DNA of 7,114 nt from positions 1 through 7,114 of the forward strand of contig DTYX01000468.1 in the NCBI GenBank assembly GCA_012961655.1. Reading direction: 5' to 3'. This DNA is from Candidatus Poribacteria bacterium (GTDB lineage Bacteria; Poribacteria; WGA-4E; DTYX01). Position 1 is the stretch's first letter, and each line of letters starts with the position of its first letter. The notes under the pieces were generated by a model that searched no databases, was not told the DNA's origin, and saw only the letters and a list, made by a program, of their open reading frames with translations. The position numbers and the translations under genes are program-made. Positions 1-6,443 of the stretch are shown here, piece after piece.

Positions 1-2
1 CT

Positions 3-134
3 TTTATGGATGGTATATACTTCAATAATTTTATCTGGGTATGGAATAATATAGACAATAAGATATACCGTCAAAAAAGGACTATTGAGATGTACTTAGA
101 TAGAAACCCTGACGCTAAGGGTGTTTTGTTTTAA
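3..134 (+). pseudogene. Possible C-terminal end of an unidentified ORF entering from outside the window
   Basis: The frame is open from the window edge to a TAA at 132-134. It contains ATGs at 6 and 90, and gives about 43 visible residues ending in MYLDRNPDAKGVLF. The composition (hydrophobic and aromatic first half, charged second half) is protein-like, but I recognise no family. After the TAA the same frame stays open for another 18 codons (ISETSTGAYHDYKAIGDL) to a second TAA at 189-191. A single nonsense mutation in a longer gene is therefore possible. It could equally be chance in an AT-rich stretch. No ribosome binding site is evident before ATG 6. Confidence 0.25.
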
Positions 135-286
135 ATTTCGGAAACCTCCACGGGTGCCTACCACGATTACAAAGCCATAGGAGACCTCTAATACTTGTTG
201 AGGCGGAGTATAAGGGGGACATCCTTAGGACCATCCTCCAGAATGCAGAGACAATAAGGTTAGTTGGGGATGATGGGAAACCCGAA
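135..286 (+). other. Open, start-less upstream extension of the HTH frame
   Basis: No independent gene is seen here. The frame used by the HTH gene is open from 119, after the TAA at 116-118, and from about 200 onward it reads like the N-terminus of an HTH protein (EAEYKGDILRTILQNAE, then IRLVGDDGKPE). The first part of the stretch does not look like protein in this frame. A purine-rich AAGGGGG at 212-218 resembles a ribosome binding site, but no start codon follows at a suitable distance in frame. The simplest reading is that the original 5' end was lost by a rearrangement or small indel. Confidence 0.35.
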
Positions 287-562
287 ATGATGGCACTCCT
301 TGAGGAGGAACGCGCCAATGCGGAGATCGCTCGACAAATCTACGACCTTCGCACAGAAGCAGGGCTGACACAGGAAGAACTCGCTAAACTGATTGGCATA
401 AGCCCGTCAGTAATCGACCAACTCGAAGAGGCTGATTACGAAGGAAATACGCTTGTGATGATGCGCCGCATTGCCGCTGTACTAAACAAGCGAGTTGAAA
501 TTCGGCTTGTGCCGGTGAAAAGTGAGGACAGGTTTACTTACGTAAACCACGTAGCGGACTAA
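287..562 (+). CDS. Xre/HigA-type helix-turn-helix DNA-binding protein, N-terminus uncertain
   Basis: This is a small predicted transcriptional repressor or antitoxin of the HTH_3 (Cro/C1-type) class. From the ATG at 287 it is 91 residues: a charged helix (1-15), then a five-helix HTH domain at about 16-72. The recognition region reads LTQEELAKLIGISPSVIDQL (27-46), followed by the EEADYEG motif and the segment MMRRIAAVLNKRVEIRLVPV (58-77), both typical of antitoxin-like members. The start is doubtful. The same frame stays open upstream to 119 and reads like coding sequence (EYKGDILRTILQNAETIRLV just before GDDGKPEMM), but it has no ATG, GTG, TTG or CTG. No good Shine-Dalgarno precedes ATG 287. 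HigA-like proteins often pair with RelE/HigB toxins, and no such toxin gene is visible on either side. Its position among gene remnants suggests an orphan or partly damaged regulator. The HTH assignment is secure; antitoxin function is inference. Confidence 0.8.
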   Translation: MMALLEEERANAEIARQIYDLRTEAGLTQEELAKLIGISPSVIDQLEEADYEGNTLVMMRRIAAVLNKRVEIRLVPVKSEDRFTYVNHVAD

Positions 563-574
563 TTTGACAATTTT

Positions 575-602
575 AGTGACAAAATTAAAAGGATTAGTCA
601 CT
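575..602 (+). promoter_or_regulatory. AT-rich dyad directly after the HTH gene, role unclear
   Basis: An inverted repeat AGTGAC (575-580) / GTCACT (597-602) encloses a 16-nt AT-rich spacer. An overlapping smaller dyad AATTTT (569-574) / AAAATT (581-586) lies within and beside it. A consensus -35 hexamer TTGACA sits at 564-569, but no good -10 follows at 16-18 nt. The stem is followed by TTCATCTTTTTC, so it could be a weak terminator for the HTH gene. It could also be an operator for the HTH protein. Neither role is proven. Confidence 0.2.
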
Positions 603-891
603 TTCATCTTTTTCACAACGCATGGGCAACACAAATTGCCTTCGAGTTAAACAAAATTCTTCCAAAGAGTTTTATCGCTGAACTGAATGTACACCTCGGA
701 AATTTGGGTGAAATTGTGGAACATCTCGACGAAGACGGGGATGTGCGGGCTGAACACATCTCTGCTTCGCACATCCGTGAGTCCGACGAGTTGTGTCGCC
801 ACAGAGGGACGACGCTACAAGATACAACAGCGTTACTCACGCAGCGGCGCCTGTTAAATTAGAAGAAGCATACGTCAAAACTCGTGAAGGA
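599..891 (+). pseudogene. Start-less remnant resembling a DUF4058-family protein
   Basis: The frame directly after the HTH stop codon, in the same phase, reads HFHLFHNAWATQIAFELNK, then ILPKSFIAELNVHLGNLGE. This matches the pattern of the N-terminal region of DUF4058-type proteins: an F/W-H-x-x-W-A-x-x-I-x-x-x-L-N core, a conserved L-P pair, then an A-E-x-x-V-x-x-G segment. After GEIVEHLDEDGDV the similarity fades, and the frame ends at TAG 860-862. The next frame is open from 781 and contains PVKLEEAYVKTREG at about 850-891. That could be the continuation of the same gene after a frameshift, before it runs into the 3' end of murA. There is no in-frame ATG and no upstream part of the gene. 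I read this as a decayed internal fragment. DUF4058 has no assigned function. The family match is from pattern memory, so confidence is limited. Confidence 0.38.
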
Positions 892-2154
892 TCAAGATAC
901 TCTCACTATACTAGCTCCAACTGCCGCTAGTTTTCTTTCAATATATTCATAGCCGCGGTCGATGTGATATACTCTCAAGACGGTTGTTTCTCCTTCAGCG
1001 GCTAAGCCTGCCAGTACAAGCACCGCGCCCGCTCTGAGGTCCGAAGCCATCACAGATGCGCCGCTGAGTTTTTCGACACCTTTGACGATGGCGCTGCCAT
1101 CTTCAATTCGGATACTGGCGCCCATTCGGTTTAGTTCGCTGACATGGATGAATCTGTCGGGAAAGATTGTCTCTGTGATGACGCTGATACCTTCGGTAAT
1201 GCTCATCAAACCTATCATTTGCGCTTGCATATCTGTGGGGAAGCCGGGGAACGGGCTGGTGCGAACATCCACTGAACGCAGCTTGTCTGTAACGGTAACC
1301 CGCGCGCCATCGTCCCGCCATTCGATATTCACTCCAGCTTCGATTAGTTTTTCCGTGACGGCTCCCAAGTGATGCGGCAAAGCGTGCTTGATTAAAAGGT
1401 CGCCTTTGGTGATAGCTGCCGCCGCCATAAACGTCCCGGCTTCGATGCGGTCTGGGATTACGCTATATTTCGTTCCGCTCAATTCCTTCACCCCATGAAT
1501 TTTGATGACCGGCGTCCCCGCGCCTTCTATGTTCGCGCCAATAGCATTGAGGAAGTTCGCCAGGTCAACTATCTCCGGTTCGCAGGCAGCGTCGAAAATA
1601 GTAGTTGTTCCCTCGGCTAATGTCGCCGCCATCATGACATTCCCCGTCGCGCCAACGCTGGAACCAGAAGGGCCGCGCAAACTCATATCTGAGCCGACTA
1701 GCTTATTAGCTTCGGCGACAATATAACCGTGTTCAACTTTGATTTGAGCGCCCAAATTTTCTAGTCCTGTCAGATGTAAGTCAACTGGTCTTGTGCCAAT
1801 GGCGCAGCCACCTGGAAAGGAGACGCGCGCCCTTCCAAGCTTTGCTACCAAAGGTCCCAAGACATAAATTGACGCACGCATTTTGCGCACTAAGTCATAC
1901 GGCGCTTCATACGCGGCGTGTTCCCCCGGGTCGATGGTAAGCACTGAATTTTCTAATTGTGTTTTGGCTCCCAATACCTCCAATACACCACACATAAAAT
2001 TAACATCTTGCAATAGTGGGACATTGTGAATGGTACTGACCCCATCTCCCAAAATCGCCGCCGCAACCGCGATTGGCAATGTCGCATTCTTCGAGCCGCT
2101 TACGACAATCGTGCCTTCGAGTCTTCTTCCGCCTTGAATGATAAATTTATCCAT
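892..2154 (-). CDS. murA: UDP-N-acetylglucosamine 1-carboxyvinyltransferase
   Basis: MurA transfers enolpyruvate from PEP to UDP-GlcNAc in the cytoplasm, the first committed step of peptidoglycan synthesis. The protein is 420 residues, the normal length. It begins MDKFIIQGGRRLEGTIVVSG, and SKNA carries the conserved Lys22. The active-site loop FPGGCAIGTRPVDLHL (113-128) holds the catalytic Cys117 (codon 1804-1806), equivalent to E. coli Cys115. A Cys here rather than Asp predicts sensitivity to fosfomycin. GFPTDMQAQ (304-312) supplies the general-base Asp308, and HIDRGYEYIE (397-406) the conserved Arg400. ATG 2152-2154 is chosen over the in-frame TTG five codons upstream, because GAGG (2164-2167) lies 9 nt before the ATG and family members start MDKF. 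It follows prmC by 11 nt, with its ribosome binding site overlapping the prmC stop, which suggests translational coupling. No convincing terminator is seen beyond 892. Confidence 0.98.
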   Translation of the reverse strand: MDKFIIQGGRRLEGTIVVSGSKNATLPIAVAAAILGDGVSTIHNVPLLQDVNFMCGVLEVLGAKTQLENSVLTIDPGEHAAYEAPYDLVRKMRASIYVLGPLVAKLGRARVSFPGGCAIGTRPVDLHLTGLENLGAQIKVEHGYIVAEANKLVGSDMSLRGPSGSSVGATGNVMMAATLAEGTTTIFDAACEPEIVDLANFLNAIGANIEGAGTPVIKIHGVKELSGTKYSVIPDRIEAGTFMAAAAITKGDLLIKHALPHHLGAVTEKLIEAGVNIEWRDDGARVTVTDKLRSVDVRTSPFPGFPTDMQAQMIGLMSITEGISVITETIFPDRFIHVSELNRMGASIRIEDGSAIVKGVEKLSGASVMASDLRAGAVLVLAGLAAEGETTVLRVYHIDRGYEYIERKLAAVGASIVRVS

Positions 2155-2163
2155 TGTTATTCG

Positions 2164-2167
2164 CCTC
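2164..2167 (-). promoter_or_regulatory. Ribosome binding site deciding the murA start
   Basis: On the minus strand GAGG lies 9 nt before the ATG at 2154 and overlaps the TGA of prmC (2166-2168). A second purine block GGAGG (2170-2174) sits 15 nt from the ATG but touches the alternative TTG (2167-2169), too close to serve it. Both facts support the ATG. Confidence 0.7.
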
Positions 2168-3032
2168 AACCTCCTCGTGAACCAACTCTGGCGACAACCA
2201 CACGCTCAATCCCAGCGTAGTCTTTGATAATATCACAATCGGTGTATTGTGGATTCGATTGAATTAAATTTCCCACTGTATCGTCTTGTTGGTACCCAAA
2301 CTCAAATACAAGTTGACCATTCTCCGTTAAGAATTTCGGCGCTTCAGCGACTAGTCTGTCAATGAAATTCAAGCCAGTTGGGCCGCCATCTATAGCTATT
2401 CTCGGTTCGTAATCTCTTATCTCAGGCATTAATGTCGGAATTTCGTTAGAAGAGATATAAGGCGGATTTGCGACAATATAATCAAATTTCATAGATTCAT
2501 CGAACGATTCAAATAAATCACTCTGTAAAAATATGATTCGTTCTGCGACTTCATATCGTTGGGCGTTTTTCTTGGCGACCGCAATCGCTTCAGGGGAGAT
2601 ATCAGTAGCAACGAATTTCCAGTCCGCTCGTTGTTTTGCCAAAGTCACGACAATCGCGCCACTGCCGGTACCTAAATCCAAAACTTGGCTGCCGTCTGAT
2701 TGCAATTTTAAAACAGTTTCGACCAGCACTTCCGTCTCTGGACGGGGAATTAACACACTTTCGTCAACATAAAAACTTAACGACATGAATTCTTTGTGAT
2801 TCGTTAGATAAGCTATAGGTACGCGCTCAACTCGTTTCTTGATTAATTCCCGATACCGCGCCAGATATTCTTTTGCAACAATCCGATCAAAATCCATATA
2901 CAATTGCAGCCGACTTTTGTTCAAAATATGTCCCAACAACAATTCTGCATCTAACCGCGCGCTTTGGATACCATTTTTTTTAAAATAATCCGCTGTCCAG
3001 TTAATCAATTCCATTACTCGCCAAATTTTCAT
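2166..3032 (-). CDS. prmC: Peptide chain release factor N5-glutamine methyltransferase
   Basis: PrmC (HemK) uses S-adenosylmethionine to methylate the glutamine of the GGQ motif in release factors RF1 and RF2, aiding translation termination in the cytoplasm. The 288-residue length is typical. The N-terminal helical bundle, about 1-75, is the release-factor-binding domain (MKIWRVMELINWTADYFKK, SARLDAELLLGH). It is followed by VPIAYLTNHKEF and IPRPETE (95-101). The Rossmann-type methyltransferase domain has the SAM loop DLGTGSG (119-125), the acidic residue in ATDIS (Asp144), and the catalytic NPPY motif (189-192). The first ATG is preferred because family members commonly begin with K-I-W; ATG 3014 is an alternative. 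In many genomes prfA lies directly upstream; here there is a 304-nt gap instead. murA follows within the same transcript. A possible extended -10, TGCTATGAT (minus strand, 3214-3222), would give a long structured leader, but its -35 is poor. Confidence 0.96.
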   Translation of the reverse strand: MKIWRVMELINWTADYFKKNGIQSARLDAELLLGHILNKSRLQLYMDFDRIVAKEYLARYRELIKKRVERVPIAYLTNHKEFMSLSFYVDESVLIPRPETEVLVETVLKLQSDGSQVLDLGTGSGAIVVTLAKQRADWKFVATDISPEAIAVAKKNAQRYEVAERIIFLQSDLFESFDESMKFDYIVANPPYISSNEIPTLMPEIRDYEPRIAIDGGPTGLNFIDRLVAEAPKFLTENGQLVFEFGYQQDDTVGNLIQSNPQYTDCDIIKDYAGIERVVVARVGSRGG

Positions 3033-3055
3033 TTAAAAACGGCAGGAACCTTCTT

Positions 3056-3231
3056 ATACCATTCTGACTTGAAAATAAAGCATATATGTTCGAAAGGGAA
3101 AGCGGGAAAGGGAAGTAAGGGATGGAATCGGAAAAAGACAAGTGTTTCCTTCCTTTCCATCCTTTCCTGATTGATATTTTATGCTTTATAGCGAGTTGAT
3201 ATAATGCTTTATAATCATAGCAAAATGGTAT
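3056..3231. repeat. 176-bp nested palindrome with imperfect terminal inverted repeats, MITE-like
   Basis: The ends match as inverted repeats with equal internal spacing. ATACCATT (3056-3063), 11 nt, then ATAAAGCAT (3075-3083) on the left mirrors ATGCTTTAT (3204-3212), 11 nt, then AATGGTAT (3224-3231) on the right. By hand count 22 of 28 positions pair. A second ATGCTTTAT copy lies at 3181-3189. Near the centre sits a purine/pyrimidine hairpin: GGATGGAA (3120-3127) pairs with TTCCATCC (3155-3162), and GGAAA (3130-3134) with TTTCC (3145-3149). Outer and inner arms share almost the same centre (about 3141-3144), so one strand could fold into a single long stem. No ORF of note lies inside and no clear target-site duplication flanks it. 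It ends 23 nt before the prmC start codon and may form that gene's leader. It could be a MITE, a REP-like repeat or a leader structure. Confidence 0.45.
3197..3205 (+). promoter_or_regulatory. Candidate extended -10 promoter for a small plus-strand RNA
   Basis: TGATATAAT matches the extended -10 consensus TGnTATAAT exactly. No proper -35 lies 16-18 nt upstream; TTGATA at 3171-3176 is too far, with a 23-nt spacer. A second exact TATAAT occurs at 3210-3215. The region is AT-rich and inside the palindromic repeat, so chance matches are quite possible. Its only support beyond the motif is that a terminator in the same orientation lies about 125 nt downstream with no protein gene in between. Confidence 0.25.
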
Positions 3232-3259
3232 TGTTTAACTTATGCCGTCCTCTCTTTCA

Positions 3260-3300
3260 AGTTCATAGATAATCTAACAGATTATCCTACAAGATGAACT
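3260..3300. repeat. Two-part stem-loop between the secretin gene and the palindromic element
   Basis: The outer arms AGTTCAT (3260-3266) and ATGAACT (3294-3300) are perfect inverse complements. Inside them GATAATC (3268-3274) pairs with GATTATC (3280-3286) around the loop TAACA. The asymmetric internal loop is 1 nt against 7 nt. On the plus strand it sits 12 nt before the terminator hairpin, fitting a small structured RNA. On the minus strand it would be a stem in the 3' end of the secretin mRNA. A 15-codon ORF (ATG 3225 to TAA 3272) overlaps its left arm but has no ribosome binding site. Confidence 0.4.
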
Positions 3301-3312
3301 AATCATAGAGAA

Positions 3313-3335
3313 CGCCTGGCAAGGCGCCCTTTTTT
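3313..3335 (+). terminator. Rho-independent terminator reading on the plus strand
   Basis: The stem CGCCT (3313-3317) / AGGCG (3322-3326) with loop GGCA is followed by CCC and an uninterrupted run of six T (3330-3335). The T run lies on the plus strand, so it terminates plus-strand transcription. In the minus direction the same stem is followed by GTTCTCTATG, which lacks a U tract. It ends 2 nt before the secretin stop codon. There is no plus-strand protein gene for more than 2 kb upstream, so it either ends a small RNA or blocks antisense transcription into the secretin gene. Confidence 0.45.
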
Positions 3336-3336
3336 A

Positions 3337-6300
3337 TTACCTTGAATTCCTTCTGTTACGATTATTTCTGTTTTTTATCCGATTGTTATTGGCATCATTT
3401 ATAATTTCGTCAGTATTTCCGAAGCGTTCTTGTCTGAGTTGTTCCAGACGGGCTTTATCTTCGCTGCTTTTAATATCGACGATGTGCGGTGTGATAATCA
3501 TGATGATTTCTGAGTCCTCCATCGCTGTTTCGGTTTTCTTGAATAATCGGCCAATCAGCGGAATGCTACCCAAGAATGGCACTTTGTATTCGATATCTTG
3601 CTGCTTCGATTTTATCATCCCGCCGATGAGTATAGATTGACCATCTTCAACATCGACGTAGGCGCTGATGCTGCTATCCTCGGTGATTGGCGCGTTGAAG
3701 TCGGTGAATTCTATGAAGTTGCCCGCATTGATTTGAGTGATGTCCAATCCGATTGTGCGTTTGCTGTCCGCGCCCGCCTTTGTTTTGGCTATGTGGGGCG
3801 TAATCTCGATAGTGATGCCTACGTCCAAAAAGTCGTAGTTATACAGCGGCTGTCCGCCGAACATGGCAATTGTGGTGCCGCCGCCTTGTTCAAAACCTTG
3901 CCCATCCTGTTTTTGTGGTTGTTCTCCGTCAATCTGCCGGGTAAATGAGGTTTGTACGCTTTGGAGGTATGGAATTCTTTTGACTTTTGAAAATAGCGCT
4001 GGCTGGTTGTCACGTGTGAGAATAGAAGGCGTCGAGAGGGTGCGAACTTTATTTTCCCTCATTAAAGTGTGAATCAAAGCCAGATATTCTTTGGTCATCA
4101 AAGCGTAGGAAAATCCTGTAATCTCTTGGTCTAATTGCAGTTCAGGAAGGATTGCGCCTTTGAGCGCGTCGGATACTCCCTTCTTCTCAAACCTTTTCAG
4201 CCAAATATCTTTTCGTGTTGATAGTTCTAAACCGAATTTGGTGCTCTCGTCAAGCGTGATTTCCAAAATCTCTATGTCAAGCCAAACCTGTCCTCTGACG
4301 ATGTCCAATTCTTTGATTAGAGCAGAAACATCCTCCCAGTACCGCTGGCGAGTAGTGATAATTAAAGAGTTTGTTTGTGTGTCCGGAAAGACAGTTACTT
4401 TTCCTCTCAGAGAATTTATGTCCTTCTGCTCTGGGCGTCCGCCGCGAGCGAAGAAACGTCTGAAGCTAAAGAACTGACTTTCCCCTTCCCAGACATCGGA
4501 TAACAGTTGCGCAAGTTCATTTGCATCGGCATATTCCAACTGAATGGTTCTGGTGATTTCACGTTGGTCTTCCGGCGTTGGCGTATCGATCTTTTTGATA
4601 AATTCATCTACCAACTCAAAGTTTCTTTGCGTAGCGGTGGAAACGATTAATGCATTCAGCGTAGGATACGCTTCCGCCATGACATTGCCTGCTAACGAGC
4701 CGCGTGAATAATTCCTCTGTCTCTGAGGAAGAAAGAAGAAAAAACCACGTCCTCTGCCTTGGTCGGCGCCTTGATAGACGTTGTTGATTATGTCAGCTAC
4801 ATTCTCCGCATCGGCGTATTTTAACGGATAGATCTTTGTGCCCCATTCCTGGTCGGGCATGCTGACATCCAGTTGTTTAACGAGGTTTTCGACGGTTGGC
4901 ATATTCTGCGCGGCGGTGGAAACGAGTACAGCGTTAAGCCTATCGTCAGAGACTAAATTCACTTCGCCTTGAACACCGAAGCCTGGGCCACCCCATTCTT
5001 GTCTAAATCGTCTTCTATCCCAGCGCCTCCACCACGAATCCCAGCCGCGGCCCACACTGCCCCCTTCAAATAGGTCCTGGAGAGTTTGCACTAACTGCGC
5101 CGCATTCGCATACTTGAGGAAAAATATCCTCATCTCTTCTTTCGGGTCAGGCTGGTCAAGCTCTTTGATAACTTTTTCGATGAATGGAAAATTACGCGGG
5201 TCTGAGGAAACTAGTATGGCATTGAGTCTGGTATCAGAGGCGATGTTTACCTCACCGATGATTCCAGTCTGTTCAATCATCTCGCCCTGATCTCTCCTTT
5301 TCTGACGCGCCCAGAACATTCGCTCTGCCCAACGCCGTCGTTCCCAACGATTCATACTTCGAGATGACATGCCGCCTACAATTAGGTCTTGAAGTTCGTT
5401 AGCAACATCTTCCGCGCTGGCATATTCCAGACGGAAGACTTTAATCTCATTTTGAATAAAGTGGCTGGTGTCCAATTGTTTGACGAGGTTTTCAATGATT
5501 GTGATGTTGTGTTCTGAAGCTTTGATAATCAGAGAGTTGGAATTTTCATCCGAAGCGATTTGAACTCTTCCCGTGACCATATCTATCCCGCGTCCCTCTT
5601 GCTGTGCTTTTTCGAACATCTTTCGCATCTCATCGGGGTTGCGGCTATAACTCATCTTTCTGAGTATGTTGGTCACCTGTGTCTCTTCTCGAAACAGTTC
5701 ATTTAGAGTCTGAGCCATCGAACGCGCTTCGCCGTTTTGTAGGGGAATAACTTTCACCTTTAGCGCGGACTCCTCAGGCGCGCTGTCGACGACTTTTAGA
5801 ATAGCCGCGATTCGGTAGATGTTTGAAGCAACATCGGTGATGACAAGTGAATTGCTGCTTGCGTCAGCGAAGATATTTGCTGATTTACCAATCAAAGGCT
5901 TTAGACTATTGACTAATTCTGATGCAACTGAATTGGTCAGCATGATTATTTGCGTGATTACCTGGTCTGTCTGTTTAATCTTTTCTTTGTAGTTAGCGAC
6001 GTTTTCCAACATATAGACGGGCACTTTCATCTTGATTGCCTTCTGCATAGTCGTTATCAGAAGAGTTTTATCAGTTCGGATGGTGGTCAAATCGTACTGC
6101 GCCAGAACGGTCTTAATCTGTTCAAGAGCTTCATCAATCGTGCCGCTGAAGTTTGTGAGAGCAAATTTTTTATCTTTGATATCTGCTTCGGATGCTATAA
6201 TCGTCAGCCCGGTCTGTTCACTCAACCATTTCAACACCTCTTGCAGGTTTTTGGCGACGAAATTCAATTTCATGGTACCAGTAGCTTTGTCGTATGTCAT

Positions 6301-6423
6301 GCCCCCCGATTCCGATTTTTGCGCCAAACTGACGACGGGAATGCTAAAAATGAATAAAGCTATCAATAAGACAAAAAGCCAGTCTAATCTAAATTTGATT
6401 GATAGATGTATATTACGAAACAT
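3337..6423 (-). CDS. GspD-like secretin with six N1-type modules
   Basis: This is a predicted outer-membrane channel of a type II secretion or type IV pilus-like system. The 1028 residues exceed the usual 650-750 of GspD. Residues 1-34 form a Sec signal peptide (hydrophobic 15-32, likely cut after SLA); there is no lipobox. An N0/STN domain (about 45-135) is followed by six N1/secretin_N modules at about 155-218, 221-320, 326-424, 430-520, 526-614 and 621-709. The last four share a core of the form EYA-A-E-V-A-L then V-LNA-LIVST. Modules 2-6 hold inserts, several rich in Arg, Trp or Phe. The secretin core (712-985) has the gate-region segment YNYDFLDVGITIEITPHI and the signature VPFLGSIPLIGRLF (948-961). 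The tail 986-1028 is rich in Asn and Arg. No AMIN domain is seen, which favours GspD over PilQ. AGGAGG lies 5 nt before the ATG. A GspC/PilP-like gene precedes it. Confidence 0.95.
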   Translation of the reverse strand: MFRNIHLSIKFRLDWLFVLLIALFIFSIPVVSLAQKSESGGMTYDKATGTMKLNFVAKNLQEVLKWLSEQTGLTIIASEADIKDKKFALTNFSGTIDEALEQIKTVLAQYDLTTIRTDKTLLITTMQKAIKMKVPVYMLENVANYKEKIKQTDQVITQIIMLTNSVASELVNSLKPLIGKSANIFADASSNSLVITDVASNIYRIAAILKVVDSAPEESALKVKVIPLQNGEARSMAQTLNELFREETQVTNILRKMSYSRNPDEMRKMFEKAQQEGRGIDMVTGRVQIASDENSNSLIIKASEHNITIIENLVKQLDTSHFIQNEIKVFRLEYASAEDVANELQDLIVGGMSSRSMNRWERRRWAERMFWARQKRRDQGEMIEQTGIIGEVNIASDTRLNAILVSSDPRNFPFIEKVIKELDQPDPKEEMRIFFLKYANAAQLVQTLQDLFEGGSVGRGWDSWWRRWDRRRFRQEWGGPGFGVQGEVNLVSDDRLNAVLVSTAAQNMPTVENLVKQLDVSMPDQEWGTKIYPLKYADAENVADIINNVYQGADQGRGRGFFFFLPQRQRNYSRGSLAGNVMAEAYPTLNALIVSTATQRNFELVDEFIKKIDTPTPEDQREITRTIQLEYADANELAQLLSDVWEGESQFFSFRRFFARGGRPEQKDINSLRGKVTVFPDTQTNSLIITTRQRYWEDVSALIKELDIVRGQVWLDIEILEITLDESTKFGLELSTRKDIWLKRFEKKGVSDALKGAILPELQLDQEITGFSYALMTKEYLALIHTLMRENKVRTLSTPSILTRDNQPALFSKVKRIPYLQSVQTSFTRQIDGEQPQKQDGQGFEQGGGTTIAMFGGQPLYNYDFLDVGITIEITPHIAKTKAGADSKRTIGLDITQINAGNFIEFTDFNAPITEDSSISAYVDVEDGQSILIGGMIKSKQQDIEYKVPFLGSIPLIGRLFKKTETAMEDSEIIMIITPHIVDIKSSEDKARLEQLRQERFGNTDEIINDANNNRIKNRNNRNRRNSR

Positions 6424-6428
6424 TGATT

Positions 6429-6434
6429 CCTCCT
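6429..6434 (-). promoter_or_regulatory. Strong ribosome binding site of the secretin gene
   Basis: A full AGGAGG on the minus strand with a 5-nt spacer to the ATG at 6423 fixes the start of the secretin and predicts efficient initiation. Confidence 0.85.
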
Positions 6435-6443
6435 AGTTAAAGC

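Noticed and set aside
135..286. A RelE/HigB-type toxin gene partner for the HTH protein
   Set aside because: None of the frames here encodes a RelE-like sequence, and none is present downstream either.
613..840. Minus-strand open frame in the region after the HTH gene
   Set aside because: The plus-strand reading gives the more protein-like pattern resembling DUF4058; the minus frame is serine- and cysteine-rich with no recognisable motif.
1082..1372. Plus-strand open frame opposite murA
   Set aside because: It is antisense to conserved MurA sequence and has no recognisable motifs.
2155..2169. An in-frame TTG start giving murA five extra residues (MRRIT)
   Set aside because: The only purine block before it is immediately adjacent, and MurA proteins normally begin at MDKF; the ATG at 2154 has GAGG at 9 nt.
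3313..3335. Terminator of the secretin mRNA
   Set aside because: On the minus strand the hairpin is not followed by a T run; the T6 tract is on the plus strand.
3033..3336. CRISPR array or tRNA gene in the structured gap
   Set aside because: The repeats are inverted and not regularly spaced direct repeats, and no cloverleaf with a T-arm consensus could be found.
6032..6436. Plus-strand open frame of 134 codons opposite the secretin N-terminus, and similar antisense frames at 5950-6357 and 3598-3948
   Set aside because: They lie wholly antisense to the clear secretin gene, show no domain motifs and have no ribosome binding sites; they are by-products of its codon use.
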